Shown: piece by piece, positions 8,155 to 16,140 of the stretch
How the letters are laid out: every line of letters starts with the position of its first letter
How positions within the stretch are numbered: position 1 is the stretch's first letter
Origin: CAYXFD01 sp964464175
GTDB lineage: Bacteria > Cloacimonadota > Cloacimonadia > Cloacimonadales > JAJBBL01
Assembly (NCBI GenBank): GCA_964464175.1
Contig: CAYXFD010000031.1
Coordinates: 1-30,449 of the forward strand
Length of the DNA stretch: 30,449 nucleotides
Direction: 5' to 3'
Position numbers and translations under genes: made by a program
The notes under the pieces: generated by a model
Told to the model about the DNA's origin: nothing
Databases searched by the model: none
The model's input: only the letters and a program-made list of their open reading frames with translations

Positions 8155-9305
8155 TTATATTCCTCTATGATCAGTTCAAAAGCGGATCCTTTACCGGCTT
8201 TGCTGTTAACCCTGATATGAGAGGAGTTAGCTTCACAAAGTTTTTTTACTACCGCCAGGCCTAATCCTGTTCCTCGTTTTTTCCGGGTAAAATAGGGATC
8301 GAAAATATGGGGCAGGTCATCAGGTTCTATGCCGTCTCCATTATCTTTGATCTCAATGACGATGAAATTATTGCTTTTTTTCAGATTGATAACGATCTCA
8401 TCAGCAGAGGAGCTGGCATCAACAGCATTCTGCAGAATATTGGTTATTATCTGATAGAAATGGGTCTGATCAAACCTGATCTTCACATCTTCTTCCAGGG
8501 TCATCTTTATCTTGTAGTTGTGGACATAAGGTTCCACAATTCTCTTTATCTCTGGAACAGGAGCGAATACATTCTTATCCGGGGTTGATATTTTGGCGAA
8601 ATTGGAGAAAGACTGAACTAATTCCCGCAGATTGTTAACTTCCTGATTTATGATCTTCATTGCTTCCGGAAATATCTCGCGGAACTTATCCGATTCGGTG
8701 TTGTATTTTTCCTCTAAGCGCTGGATTGAGAGTTGGATGGGGGTCAATGGATTCTTGATCTCATGAGCTAACATCCGGGAAAGCTCTTTCCAGATCATCT
8801 CTTTCTCTGCTAATAAGAGTTTCTTCTGAGTGTTATCCAGCTCATGTGACATATCGTTAAAAGACTGCTTAAGAAGTCTCATCTCTTTTATCCCGGAAAC
8901 GGGAAGATAGACCGAGAAATCACCATCCCTGATCTTGGCAGTGGCGAGATGTAAATCTTTCAGTGGTTTAGTGATCTTATAAAAAACAAAGACAAAGACA
9001 GCGATTGAGATGAACATCAGAAGAAAGAGGAATAAAACGGAATAGGTTTGTGTTTCCGCCCTGATTATCTCGATAGCCATCAAAGACTCTCTGATATTTA
9101 AGGCCAGCTCTCTTGCCTGAAGACTATCGGCACTCGTTTTGAAACTAAGGTCAGCAAGCGACTCATCGATATGAAAATTCTTGTATGCTTTATCGATCTC
9201 CTTCTGCTGGCTATTGAAGAAGGCATTCAGGACAAAGAGACTGCTCAGGTAGAGAAAGAGAAAAAGCAAGATCGCAATGATCCGTAAACTGAGATTAACT
9301 TTCAT
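8151..9305 (-). CDS. NtrY-like sensor histidine kinase
   Basis: A 384-residue membrane kinase. TM helices at about 8-29 and 88-109 frame a short outer loop of about 58 residues with no recognised sensor fold. A HAMP domain (about 110-160) follows, then the dimerisation helix with phospho-acceptor His181 in MLAHEIKNPLTP, a sequence typical of NtrY-type kinases. The ATPase domain has the N box NILQNAVDAS, the G1 box DNGDGI and the G2 box GTGLGLA. There is no PAS domain, so it is shorter than classic NtrY. It overlaps the upstream DUF4390-like gene by 11 bases and the response regulator by 4, so all three form one tightly coupled unit. Confidence 0.9.
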   Translation of the reverse strand: MKVNLSLRIIAILLFLFLYLSSLFVLNAFFNSQQKEIDKAYKNFHIDESLADLSFKTSADSLQARELALNIRESLMAIEIIRAETQTYSVLFLFLLMFISIAVFVFVFYKITKPLKDLHLATAKIRDGDFSVYLPVSGIKEMRLLKQSFNDMSHELDNTQKKLLLAEKEMIWKELSRMLAHEIKNPLTPIQLSIQRLEEKYNTESDKFREIFPEAMKIINQEVNNLRELVQSFSNFAKISTPDKNVFAPVPEIKRIVEPYVHNYKIKMTLEEDVKIRFDQTHFYQIITNILQNAVDASSSADEIVINLKKSNNFIVIEIKDNGDGIEPDDLPHIFDPYFTRKKRGTGLGLAVVKKLCEANSSHIRVNSKAGKGSAFELIIEEYK

Positions 9306-9843
9306 AAGGTTCCACCGTATAACTAAAAGATATTGCCGGGGTTTTATGGTGCCAGAGCATCATCAGATCGAACTCCCGTTCCAGGGAAGCGAGGTTAACA
9401 TTGTCCATGTGGGCTGACAACTGAAAGTGATAGGTTCCGGAAATATTCCAATGATCGTAGAAAATATCAACTTCAGAGATAAGCAATCTTAGCTCTTCGC
9501 AGGTTTCGACAAAGGTAAAATGATTGGCAGCTTGAGCTTCGATCTGAAAATAGCGGTTCATCGGATCGAAAAGAATCCGGTTTTGATAGGTATCCCGGGC
9601 TATAACGGAGTTATCCCTTTTTACAATCAGTGTATAACTGATCACTATCGGGCTGCCGGAACGGAAAATAGGTTCGAAGTCATTTTCAAAGGCATTAACC
9701 AAGTTAGTACGAATACGGATGGCATTTTCGTTATGACCAATAAGAACCTGGGAAAAATCTGCGTTGTTCCCTTCGTAAGAAGAAAACATCATCATGGTCA
9801 TTGATACCAGTCCCGAGAGCACTTTACCCGCAAAGTTAAGCAT
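9295..9843 (-). CDS. DUF4390-like exported protein encoded with NtrY/NtrX
   Basis: A 182-residue protein with a hydrophobic N-terminus (MLNFAGKVLSGLVSMTMMMF) that may be a signal peptide or a membrane anchor. The body is beta-rich, with a segment describing a paired-strand pattern (PIVISYTLIVKRD, then RYFQIEA) and an ending SFSYTVEPYES. Proteins annotated DUF4390 have this size and pattern and are often encoded directly before an NtrY-type kinase, which is the arrangement here. The family call is therefore part sequence, part context. It could serve as an extracytoplasmic partner of the kinase, whose own sensor loop is small; that is inference. GAGGG precedes the ATG. Confidence 0.6.
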   Translation of the reverse strand: MLNFAGKVLSGLVSMTMMMFSSYEGNNADFSQVLIGHNENAIRIRTNLVNAFENDFEPIFRSGSPIVISYTLIVKRDNSVIARDTYQNRILFDPMNRYFQIEAQAANHFTFVETCEELRLLISEVDIFYDHWNISGTYHFQLSAHMDNVNLASLEREFDLMMLWHHKTPAISFSYTVEPYES

Positions 9844-9875
9844 TTTTATCCCTCTAAAGTCGCTGAAGCGATTAA

Positions 9876-9907
9876 TTTATCTCTTTTATTAATGGTCTCT
9901 ATGTCAA
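9876..9907 (-). promoter_or_regulatory. Candidate promoter for the DUF4390-ntrYX-like operon
   Basis: Read on the minus strand, TTGACA (9907-9902) is followed after 20 bases by GATAAA (9881-9876). The spacing is long, so this is tentative. A small dyad TCGCT-GA-AGCGA lies between it and the start codon (9860-9871). Confidence 0.3.
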
Positions 9908-9930
9908 GTTTTTTGAGTAATTCTAAAAAT

Positions 9931-9952
9931 CCGGGCTGATTTCTCAGCCCGG
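9931..9952 (-). terminator. Intrinsic terminator after the PDZ-protein gene
   Basis: A perfect 9-bp stem, CCGGGCTGA and TCAGCCCGG, around a 4-base loop. On the minus strand it is followed by ATTTTTAG. It lies 45 bases beyond the stop of the minus-strand PDZ-protein gene and separates it from the next operon. Confidence 0.8.
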
Positions 9953-9996
9953 TCATTTATCTATAACAGCCGGTTAGCTGTTTAGGGAGGAGCAGA

Positions 9997-11361
9997 TCAG
10001 AAACCGAACCAGGGTCCTACCGATACGGTCATACCGCTAAAAGAGGTATCCGGGGAATTGGTTACCTCATAAACATCTCCGGCATCCATAGCTTTCCAGC
10101 CGGAATGATAAGAATATGAATAAATATATCCTACCTCACCCCTGAGAGATAACCAGTCGGTGATCCGGTAGAACAGCTCAATTTTCGGCTGTAAGAAGAT
10201 ATGATTTTTAGAGATGTAGAGATGGTTATTTACCGAAGCATCAAGATCTTCCGGGATGTTTCCCCAAAGATGGTCACCTTTGTTTTGAGAGACTTCGATA
10301 GCCGTTCTTCCCCAGCCAAGCATGGAACCGACAGAGGTTATCAGTTTTCTGGTAATCCCGATCCTCTGTTCTAATGTTATTCCACCGTAACGGACATTAT
10401 ATCTCATGCGGCGGATAACACTTTCGCTGTTGGCAGGATCTTCGGGATTGGTTTCGTGTCCGATCTTTCGTTCCAGGGTATAACCTACCAGCATACCACC
10501 TAAGAAAAGACCGTTTCCGATATTACCCTTGAGACCACCGCCGTTAAGGAACTGACCGCTGTCATCGAGTCTGCTGAATCCTAACTCGGCAATCAGGTCA
10601 TTAATGTCATCGAGTTCAGGTGTGTACCAGACTGGGATCCAGCCCCCTCCACCATCTCCAAGGTCTATCTTTGGTTTGCGTCTTTCGGATGGAACCTCAC
10701 CGGTTCCGGACTCTCCTTCCCGGGAACCGAAGGTAAAATCCATCACCATCTCCTGTCTGTTACGAAACAGCTTCAATTTTACAGTGTCTCCAATGTTATA
10801 GGAATCTACTATGTTGGAAAAGATCCTCTTGTTTGTAACTCTCTGATCATCTATCTCCATGAGGATATCGTCCGGCAGCAGTCGATGTGCCCGGGCCGGG
10901 CTGTCAGGAACTACTCTGGTTATCAGAACTCCGTAAAACTTGTTGTATCCGAGATCATTTGCCTGACTCAGGGTCAAATCATCGAATACCACTCCCATAT
11001 AAGGGGTGTCTCTTCTTGAAGTATTTATGTTAATTGAAACAGAACCCCTTCCCGATATAGAATCAAGATCGCTTGTTGCCTCATCAACCCGTTTCATAGC
11101 TTCGTTGATCTTGCGGTTGATTTCATCCATATCGACCTCTCCGGCATTTTCGGGTATGACGATCTCCATCTTAATCTCCTTTTGCTCTTCTTCAGCTTCG
11201 GTTTCATCATTTGAAGTGTTTTGAGCAAAAAGATTATCCAAAAAGTCAATTTCAGGGTAATTGATCACCAGGGTGTAAGAATCATTGGGTTCTTCGGACA
11301 GAGCCGTCAGGTTCAGTAAAAGCATGGACATGATTAGTGTTAAAAGCATTGTCAGTTTCAT
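9997..11361 (-). CDS. Exported PDZ-domain protein with beta-rich C-terminal half
   Basis: A 454-residue protein of no named family. A signal peptide covers about residues 1-22. Residues 50-105 are highly charged and probably helical (EEEQKEIKME, then INRKINEAMKRVDE), perhaps a coiled coil. A PDZ domain lies at about 117-212 (YMGVVFDD, GVLITRVVPDSPA, LLPDDILMEIDDQRV). No protease triad is present, so this is not a DegP/HtrA enzyme. A Gly/Pro-rich linker leads to residues 270-454, which have amphipathic alternating stretches and end in WFGF, like an outer-membrane beta-barrel or a lipid-facing beta domain. AAGGAGG lies 6 bases before the ATG. It is monocistronic between an intergenic gap and a strong terminator. 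A scaffold or envelope role is plausible; nothing more is supported. Confidence 0.7.
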   Translation of the reverse strand: MKLTMLLTLIMSMLLLNLTALSEEPNDSYTLVINYPEIDFLDNLFAQNTSNDETEAEEEQKEIKMEIVIPENAGEVDMDEINRKINEAMKRVDEATSDLDSISGRGSVSININTSRRDTPYMGVVFDDLTLSQANDLGYNKFYGVLITRVVPDSPARAHRLLPDDILMEIDDQRVTNKRIFSNIVDSYNIGDTVKLKLFRNRQEMVMDFTFGSREGESGTGEVPSERRKPKIDLGDGGGGWIPVWYTPELDDINDLIAELGFSRLDDSGQFLNGGGLKGNIGNGLFLGGMLVGYTLERKIGHETNPEDPANSESVIRRMRYNVRYGGITLEQRIGITRKLITSVGSMLGWGRTAIEVSQNKGDHLWGNIPEDLDASVNNHLYISKNHIFLQPKIELFYRITDWLSLRGEVGYIYSYSYHSGWKAMDAGDVYEVTNSPDTSFSGMTVSVGPWFGF

Positions 11362-11695
11362 AATAACCTCCTTATTGCTAACTCATTTTCTGATATCTAT
11401 TGCAATAGCTGTTCCATAAGGGAACTTCATAAAGTACATTTGAGGGGTCAATCAGTTAATTTACTGAAAAAAGATAAGTTAGGGTTTTGGGGAAACAGTT
11501 GTGACTTCTCACCAGAAGAGTAAACAGACCGCAACAAGTATTCCTTTATATCGTTTTGATATAATTATGGAAGAGAATTGATATAAAAGGGATACGAACC
11601 GGCAGTGCAGTTTCTTGGGGCTTCCGGGTCTGGAATGTTTAGTTTCGAGTAAAGAATTTGAAATTTGGTTTGTTTGAATAACTTCGATCTGCGGC
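11362..11695. other. Intergenic region with overlapping hairpins
   Basis: No gene is supported in these 334 bases. CCTTTATATC (11543-11552) can pair with GATATA at 558-563 of the same kilobase (11558-11563) or, with one bulged T, with GATATAAAAGG (11580-11590), so two hairpins exclude each other. GTTCC-ATAAG-GGAAC (11410-11424) forms a third small hairpin nearer the PDZ-protein gene. No strong terminator for the minus-strand gene ending at 11696 was found. Confidence 0.4.
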
Positions 11696-13105
11696 TCAGT
11701 TTCTGACGTCGAACCTGACCTTGTAAAGTTTCTCACCTTTGATCATATAGATCGATTTTTCTAAGAGATCAAAGTCGCTGACATGGGTAATGGTTTCTTC
11801 AGCAGAGTAATGACTGAGGGTATCACCATTCAGGGCATTTACCAGAATCAAGCCGTCCTGCTGAGGGAGAAGTATTATCCCGGAATTTAGTCTTCTGTCC
11901 ATTTCCAGAGAAATCTGGACAGGATGATAAGGAGGAGTGGCATAGAAAGTCAGCTCCTCTGCCGGTTCCCCGATCGACCAGACAATTTCTCCGTTATCTC
12001 TTTTCAGACAGATGTTTTTATTATCATTGGTAATAGCTAAGATCAGATTGGCATCGAGGATCTCCAGAGCAATGATATCTCCACTGAAATGGGTCTTCCA
12101 GCTGTTTTTCTTGTCCTTTTTATCATAAGCATAAAGGGTCTTGCCGGAAACGAGATAGATATTCCGCATGCAGAAGAAAGGTTTTAGAGTGACAGGAAAA
12201 GGGAGGGTGCTTTCCCACTCAACGGTTAACTCAATGTTTCTTTGGGGAACGAGAAGGATGCCGTAGTCTAAGGGGAGGATTTCCTGTAGTTTGAGAATAT
12301 CGATATTCCGAATAGTAAGTTGAAACTGCTCCCGGGTTACATGCAGTCTATCATCAACAGCCTCTTTGCCCATGAAAAGGTAATAGATGGAAAAGAGCAG
12401 CATCAGGATCATCAGGGCAGCAGTTAAACGGAAGCGTTTTGCTTTATGCCAGGACCTTTTGATACTAATGTTTTTTGCAATATGAGAGACAAGACAGTAA
12501 GGGAAGGGTTCAAGGAGATTTTCATTGTTTATCTTGCTATTAATATCATAGATGTTTTCTCTGCTTTGTTCCAGTATTTCAGCTTTATCAGAAGGAATCA
12601 CAAGAAAAAGAGAATCCTCACTCAGGGAATAGATCAAAGGATTAATCTCAATATCTTGTCCCATGCTGCCGATGAGGCAGAGGTCCTCTTTGGTTTTGAT
12701 GTGGAAATTATCCCAAGTTCTTCCCAGTTCTTCCAAGCCGGTGTGAGTTACCGCACCGGTAAGAAATCTTCCACTGGCAACGAAACAGATACTTTTCTCT
12801 TCAATAACAGCAAGAAAAACCGAGACCCCCATTTCATCACTGTCGTATTTTCTGAATTGGGCGTAGAGCTCCCAGTTAAGATTCAGAAAATAATCTCTCA
12901 GTGTCTTCGGGATATCTGGCCAGGAAATATTATGAAGGTCGAGTTTAACGAGCCGTTCCAGGATCAGGGCATTGATATTCTCGTGATAGCTTCTCTCTTC
13001 CCGGTAATGGGTCAGCAAAACTATACTTCTGTTCTCACCCTGAAAAAAATCGGAAAAAGAGAGGTTGTTCTTATTATTTTCCGAGAGCTGGATTTTTACT
13101 TTCAT
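11696..13105 (-). CDS. Membrane protein: degenerate PP2C-like domain, TM helix, PQQ-like propeller
   Basis: The preferred ATG at 13105 gives 469 residues; an in-frame TTG at 13129 would add eight and has no Shine-Dalgarno. Residues 1-215 follow the PP2C layout: MGVSVFLAVIEEK corresponds to the GT/S...LAVI strand and is followed by CFVASGRFL, where active enzymes have a GDSR-like motif, and LFLVIPSDKAE, where they have SDG. The metal-binding aspartates at these sites are missing, so phosphatase activity is unlikely. One TM helix (about 220-243) follows. The outer part, about 310-469, shows PQQ-like propeller strands (TLYAYDKKDKKNSWK, ICLKRDNGEIVWS, LILVNALNGDTLSHY). It lies 40 bases after the radical SAM gene in the same operon. 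A signalling or scaffold role across the membrane is inference; the family has no name I recognise. Confidence 0.65.
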   Translation of the reverse strand: MKVKIQLSENNKNNLSFSDFFQGENRSIVLLTHYREERSYHENINALILERLVKLDLHNISWPDIPKTLRDYFLNLNWELYAQFRKYDSDEMGVSVFLAVIEEKSICFVASGRFLTGAVTHTGLEELGRTWDNFHIKTKEDLCLIGSMGQDIEINPLIYSLSEDSLFLVIPSDKAEILEQSRENIYDINSKINNENLLEPFPYCLVSHIAKNISIKRSWHKAKRFRLTAALMILMLLFSIYYLFMGKEAVDDRLHVTREQFQLTIRNIDILKLQEILPLDYGILLVPQRNIELTVEWESTLPFPVTLKPFFCMRNIYLVSGKTLYAYDKKDKKNSWKTHFSGDIIALEILDANLILAITNDNKNICLKRDNGEIVWSIGEPAEELTFYATPPYHPVQISLEMDRRLNSGIILLPQQDGLILVNALNGDTLSHYSAEETITHVSDFDLLEKSIYMIKGEKLYKVRFDVRN

Positions 13106-13145
13106 CTTTACGCTGTCATTATTTGGCAATCTAAGAACAATTTTC

Positions 13146-14222
13146 TTACCACTTGATAAAACTACGGTAAAATACTCGTAAGAGAGAAGGGATATGCATC
13201 ATTAGATTGGTGTAGGAAGCATTAGCTAAAGGGCAGTAGCATTTCTTTTGTTTGATCTCTTTGCGCATTTTTCTTGCTTGCCGGGAAAACCAGATAGAGC
13301 GGAAATTGAAGTTCTTTTCGTATAGATTACCAACCGGTTTAGCTTTTGTGCAGCACATCCAGACATCACCATTAGAGGCTATCTGGCAGGAAGAGATACC
13401 TGCATAACAGGGAATGACCTGTTTCTTGTCCCGCAGGATCTTTTTCACCAGATTGTAGTATTCGATCCGGAAAGCCTGGGTTATACGGTTCATTCCTTTG
13501 AATTTCTGATTCTTGATCCGATGTAAAAGAAAGTCGATTGCTGCTCTGTAATCCAATGGAGAAGGGGTTATATTCGCTCCGATGTTCAGTAATTCACCTC
13601 TTTCTTCGGCAATTTCCGTTATATATGAATCGGGTTCCAATTGCAGCAGTGTTGTGGCTATCACAGGGAAATTTTTGTAGTTCAGTCTGGAGATAACGGT
13701 ATGAATACCAAGGGCTAAGTTCCGGAATTTCAGCTTCTTCAGTGATTTATAGGTATTCATAGCTTTCTGATAATTACCCCGGACATTACGGATTTTATCG
13801 TGTTCTTCTCCGATACCGTCAATGGAGATATTGACAATGATCTGCGTTTTCGGCAAGGTTCTGCATATCTGTTTGACCATTCCGAGTATCCGGGAGGTGA
13901 GAATACCGTTTGTCGGTATATTGATAATCTTGGGCTTACAATACTTATCAAGGGCAATCAGTATTTCCGGTAAGTCTTTTCGGAGGAACGGTTCTCCACC
14001 GCTTATTGTCACCCAGTAGGGTGCTTTACCGATTTTCCTGAATACTTTTCTATAATCGACCAGACTCATCTGAGCAGTTTTTGTTTTGTAGATAAAACAA
14101 GTCTGACAGCGGGAATTACAGTTATTGGTCACGCTGATAGTATAGTTGATCGGAAGCATTCTCGGGAAACCAAAGAGCCGATACAAGCGGTAAAAAAGGA
14201 TATTAAATAAGAGGGTGATCAT
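13146..14222 (-). CDS. Radical SAM/SPASM-domain protein
   Basis: The ATG at 14222 is chosen because AAGGAGAGAG precedes it and it overlaps the upstream stop as ATGA; an in-frame ATG at 14270 lies inside the previous gene. The product has 358 residues. After a hydrophobic N-terminus (ITLLFNILFYRLYRLFGF), CNSRCQTC carries the three Cys of the SAM-binding 4Fe-4S cluster, and TISGGEPFLR is the GGEP motif. The C-terminal part has a Cys-rich SPASM-type module (CYAGISSC, GDVWMCC, KKCYCPLA), which would bind one or more auxiliary clusters. Many such enzymes modify peptides or cofactors, and others act on sugars or envelope components. The neighbouring glycosyltransferase argues for the latter, weakly. 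The substrate is unknown. Confidence 0.85.
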   Translation of the reverse strand: MITLLFNILFYRLYRLFGFPRMLPINYTISVTNNCNSRCQTCFIYKTKTAQMSLVDYRKVFRKIGKAPYWVTISGGEPFLRKDLPEILIALDKYCKPKIINIPTNGILTSRILGMVKQICRTLPKTQIIVNISIDGIGEEHDKIRNVRGNYQKAMNTYKSLKKLKFRNLALGIHTVISRLNYKNFPVIATTLLQLEPDSYITEIAEERGELLNIGANITPSPLDYRAAIDFLLHRIKNQKFKGMNRITQAFRIEYYNLVKKILRDKKQVIPCYAGISSCQIASNGDVWMCCTKAKPVGNLYEKNFNFRSIWFSRQARKMRKEIKQKKCYCPLANASYTNLMMHIPSLLRVFYRSFIKW

Positions 14223-15127
14223 CGTCTCTCTCCTTGATCGACCTGCTTGGTCGAAGCAATAATATCCCATTTAAAAGGATTCTTTTTCAGAACGGTCAAA
14301 TCGTACCAACCGAGAAACCGCGACCAGGTTTCAAGCAGGCAAATCATTGCAATAGCGGGGATTTTTAGCGGCTCTTTTCTGATCTCTTCCCCTAATACCG
14401 AGAGCAAAAGCCGGGGATTGTTAGTACTGACCCGGTATGAATCTCTTTTCTGCAGCCAGAGATGTCCCGCTGCTATTCTCCGCCTCTGTTTGATGAATTC
14501 CGGGATATTTTCCGGTCCCTTATTATAGACTATTGCCTCCGGAACATAGATCAGATTGAGATCATGCTCTTTGATGATCGCTTCAATGCTCGCTTCATCA
14601 ACTGCACTATCCTGAGGAATACTCTTCATAACCTTGCGGAAAGCAACCATCTCTCCCAGTTTGGGAGATCTTAAGGCGATGAGATGGTGCAGTTTCCATT
14701 GCAGATTAACCCAGTAACCGACAAAGCTGTCTGGTTTATTCACCGGAACAGGATGAGAACCGGTCATTCCGATACTATTATCGGCAAAGGGAATCAGCAT
14801 TTTTTCGATCGTCTCCTCTGCCGGTAAAACATCTCCACTGCTGATGACAACGATCTCTTCCTTTGCTTTCTCCAGAAAAGTGTTGATGGCAGCAGATTTG
14901 CCCCTTCTCTCCGGTTCGGTTAACAACTTTATCCTCTTATCTCGCTTTTCATACTCTCTGACAATGTTATCTGACTCGTCGGTAGAGGCGCTGGAAACGA
15001 CAATTATCTCTCTTATCTCAGTGATGGTAAGCTTCTGGTCAAGCAGAGCAGCAAGTAGCTTGCCGATATTACCTGCTTCATTATGGATCAGAATTCCTAT
15101 GCTGCAACTGATTTTTGCGGTTGACAT
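14219..15127 (-). CDS. Family 2 glycosyltransferase
   Basis: The ATG at 15127, with GAGAGAG upstream, gives 302 residues; an in-frame TTG at 15154 overlapping the nusB stop would add nine. The N-terminal GT-A fold is clear: SIGILIHNEAGNIGKLL, then IVVSSASTDESDNIV and ERRGKSAAINTFLEKAKEE. The DxD position reads SSGDVLP. The C-terminal third is basic, with QRRRIAAGHLWLQ, similar to the QxxRW-like region of processive GT2 enzymes, but no long TM segments follow. It would transfer a sugar from a nucleotide donor to an unknown acceptor. The last 4 bases overlap the radical SAM gene, so the two are translated together. A cell-envelope polysaccharide or glycan role is likely but not shown. Confidence 0.85.
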   Translation of the reverse strand: MSTAKISCSIGILIHNEAGNIGKLLAALLDQKLTITEIREIIVVSSASTDESDNIVREYEKRDKRIKLLTEPERRGKSAAINTFLEKAKEEIVVISSGDVLPAEETIEKMLIPFADNSIGMTGSHPVPVNKPDSFVGYWVNLQWKLHHLIALRSPKLGEMVAFRKVMKSIPQDSAVDEASIEAIIKEHDLNLIYVPEAIVYNKGPENIPEFIKQRRRIAAGHLWLQKRDSYRVSTNNPRLLLSVLGEEIRKEPLKIPAIAMICLLETWSRFLGWYDLTVLKKNPFKWDIIASTKQVDQGERR

Positions 15128-15150
15128 TATTCTTCTCTCTTCTCCAAAGA

Positions 15151-15618
15151 TCAATTCTTATTCTGTTCTTCTCTTTCTTTATCAATATTCTTGACGATCT
15201 GGTCAAGGACACCATTGAGCAGTCTGCCTGTCTGATCACCGCAATACTTCTTGGCGATTTCTAAAGCTTCATTGATCACGATAGGGGGAGGGGTATTGCG
15301 AAATACTATCTCTGCTACTGCCAGACGAAGCAGATTTCGGTCTAAGACTGCCATTCTGTCAATATTCCAATGCTCAAGGTGATTGATGATAATCTCGTCA
15401 ATCGGGATCAAATTCTCAATAATCGTAGTCAATAAGTCTCTGCTAAAATCTCTGATCCGGCTGTCGGGTTTTATCTCATTCCCCTCCAGGGTGTTATTCA
15501 GGATCTGCAGTTGTGACTCTCTGTCACCTCTGTTTTCGTATAAGGGATAATCCTGATTATAATCGAGACTATATAAGACCTGTAAGACTATTTCTCTTCC
15601 TTTTCGCCTTAATCCCAT
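15151..15618 (-). CDS. nusB: Transcription antitermination factor NusB
   Basis: A 155-residue all-helical protein that, with NusE (S10), binds boxA RNA and supports processive transcription of rRNA operons. Its signatures are the N-terminal RRKGREIVLQVLYSLDY and the C-terminal stretch PPIVINEALEIAKKYCGD followed by LLNGVLDQIVKNI. Length is normal. It starts 2 bases after the ribH stop, and ribH-nusB is a conserved pairing in many bacteria. The downstream glycosyltransferase and radical SAM genes follow without a gap, so they share its transcript. Confidence 0.95.
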   Translation of the reverse strand: MGLRRKGREIVLQVLYSLDYNQDYPLYENRGDRESQLQILNNTLEGNEIKPDSRIRDFSRDLLTTIIENLIPIDEIIINHLEHWNIDRMAVLDRNLLRLAVAEIVFRNTPPPIVINEALEIAKKYCGDQTGRLLNGVLDQIVKNIDKEREEQNKN

Positions 15619-15620
15619 CC

Positions 15621-16088
15621 TTACTTTATGCTCCGGTAAAGATTAACCATCTCAATAGCAGAAAGAGCGGCATCCCAACCTTTGTTGCCCGATTTGGTCC
15701 CTGCTCTTTCAATCGCCTGTTCGATCGTATCAGCGGTAATGACTCCGAAGATGACGGGTACAGAAGAGCTCAAAGCAACCTGAGCCACTCCTTTACTCAC
15801 TTCTGAGGAGATATAATCAAAATGCGGAGTAGAACCCCGGATAACTGCTCCCAGGCAGATAAGAGCTTCATATTTTTTAGATTCAGCCAGCTTTCGGGCT
15901 ATTGCCGGTATTTCGAAAGCTCCCGGTGTCCAGGCAACTTCGATCTCCTTATCATTAACATTATGCCGGTGCAGACAGTCTAAACAGCCATTGAGCAGTT
16001 TTGTGCCGATAAACTCATTAAAACGGCTGATTACAATGCCGTACTTTGCTTTCTCAGAAACTAAACTTCCTTCATAAATCTTATACAT
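15621..16088 (-). CDS. ribH: 6,7-dimethyl-8-ribityllumazine synthase
   Basis: Riboflavin pathway enzyme that condenses 5-amino-6-ribitylaminouracil with dihydroxybutanone phosphate. The 155-residue length is typical. Substrate-site motifs are present: SRFNEFI near residue 21, WTPGAFEIP (53-61), and AVIRGSTPHFDY with catalytic His89. The terminal GNKGWDAALSAIEM is also characteristic. It opens the ribH-nusB-GT2-radical SAM-PP2C-like operon; no other rib gene is present. AAGGAG lies 7 bases before the ATG. No FMN riboswitch was recognised upstream, so regulation by flavin is not supported here. Confidence 0.95.
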   Translation of the reverse strand: MYKIYEGSLVSEKAKYGIVISRFNEFIGTKLLNGCLDCLHRHNVNDKEIEVAWTPGAFEIPAIARKLAESKKYEALICLGAVIRGSTPHFDYISSEVSKGVAQVALSSSVPVIFGVITADTIEQAIERAGTKSGNKGWDAALSAIEMVNLYRSIK

Positions 16089-16111
16089 TACGGACTCCTT
16101 AATATATTAGG

Positions 16112-16140
16112 AATATAATTCTATATCTTAAGGTTAACAA
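16112..16140 (-). promoter_or_regulatory. Candidate promoter of the ribH-nusB operon
   Basis: On the minus strand TTGTTA (16140-16135) and TATATT (16117-16112) are spaced by 17 bases, close to the sigma-70 consensus. The expected start point would leave a leader of under 20 bases before ribH, too short for a riboswitch. Confidence 0.5.

Noticed and set aside
11509..11736. A 75-residue minus-strand open frame in the gap after the PP2C-like gene
   Set aside because: No ribosome site, low-quality composition, and it overlaps the end of the neighbouring gene.
12446..13156. A 236-residue plus-strand open frame
   Set aside because: It lies almost wholly antisense to the PP2C/PQQ gene, has no family signature, and has unnatural composition.
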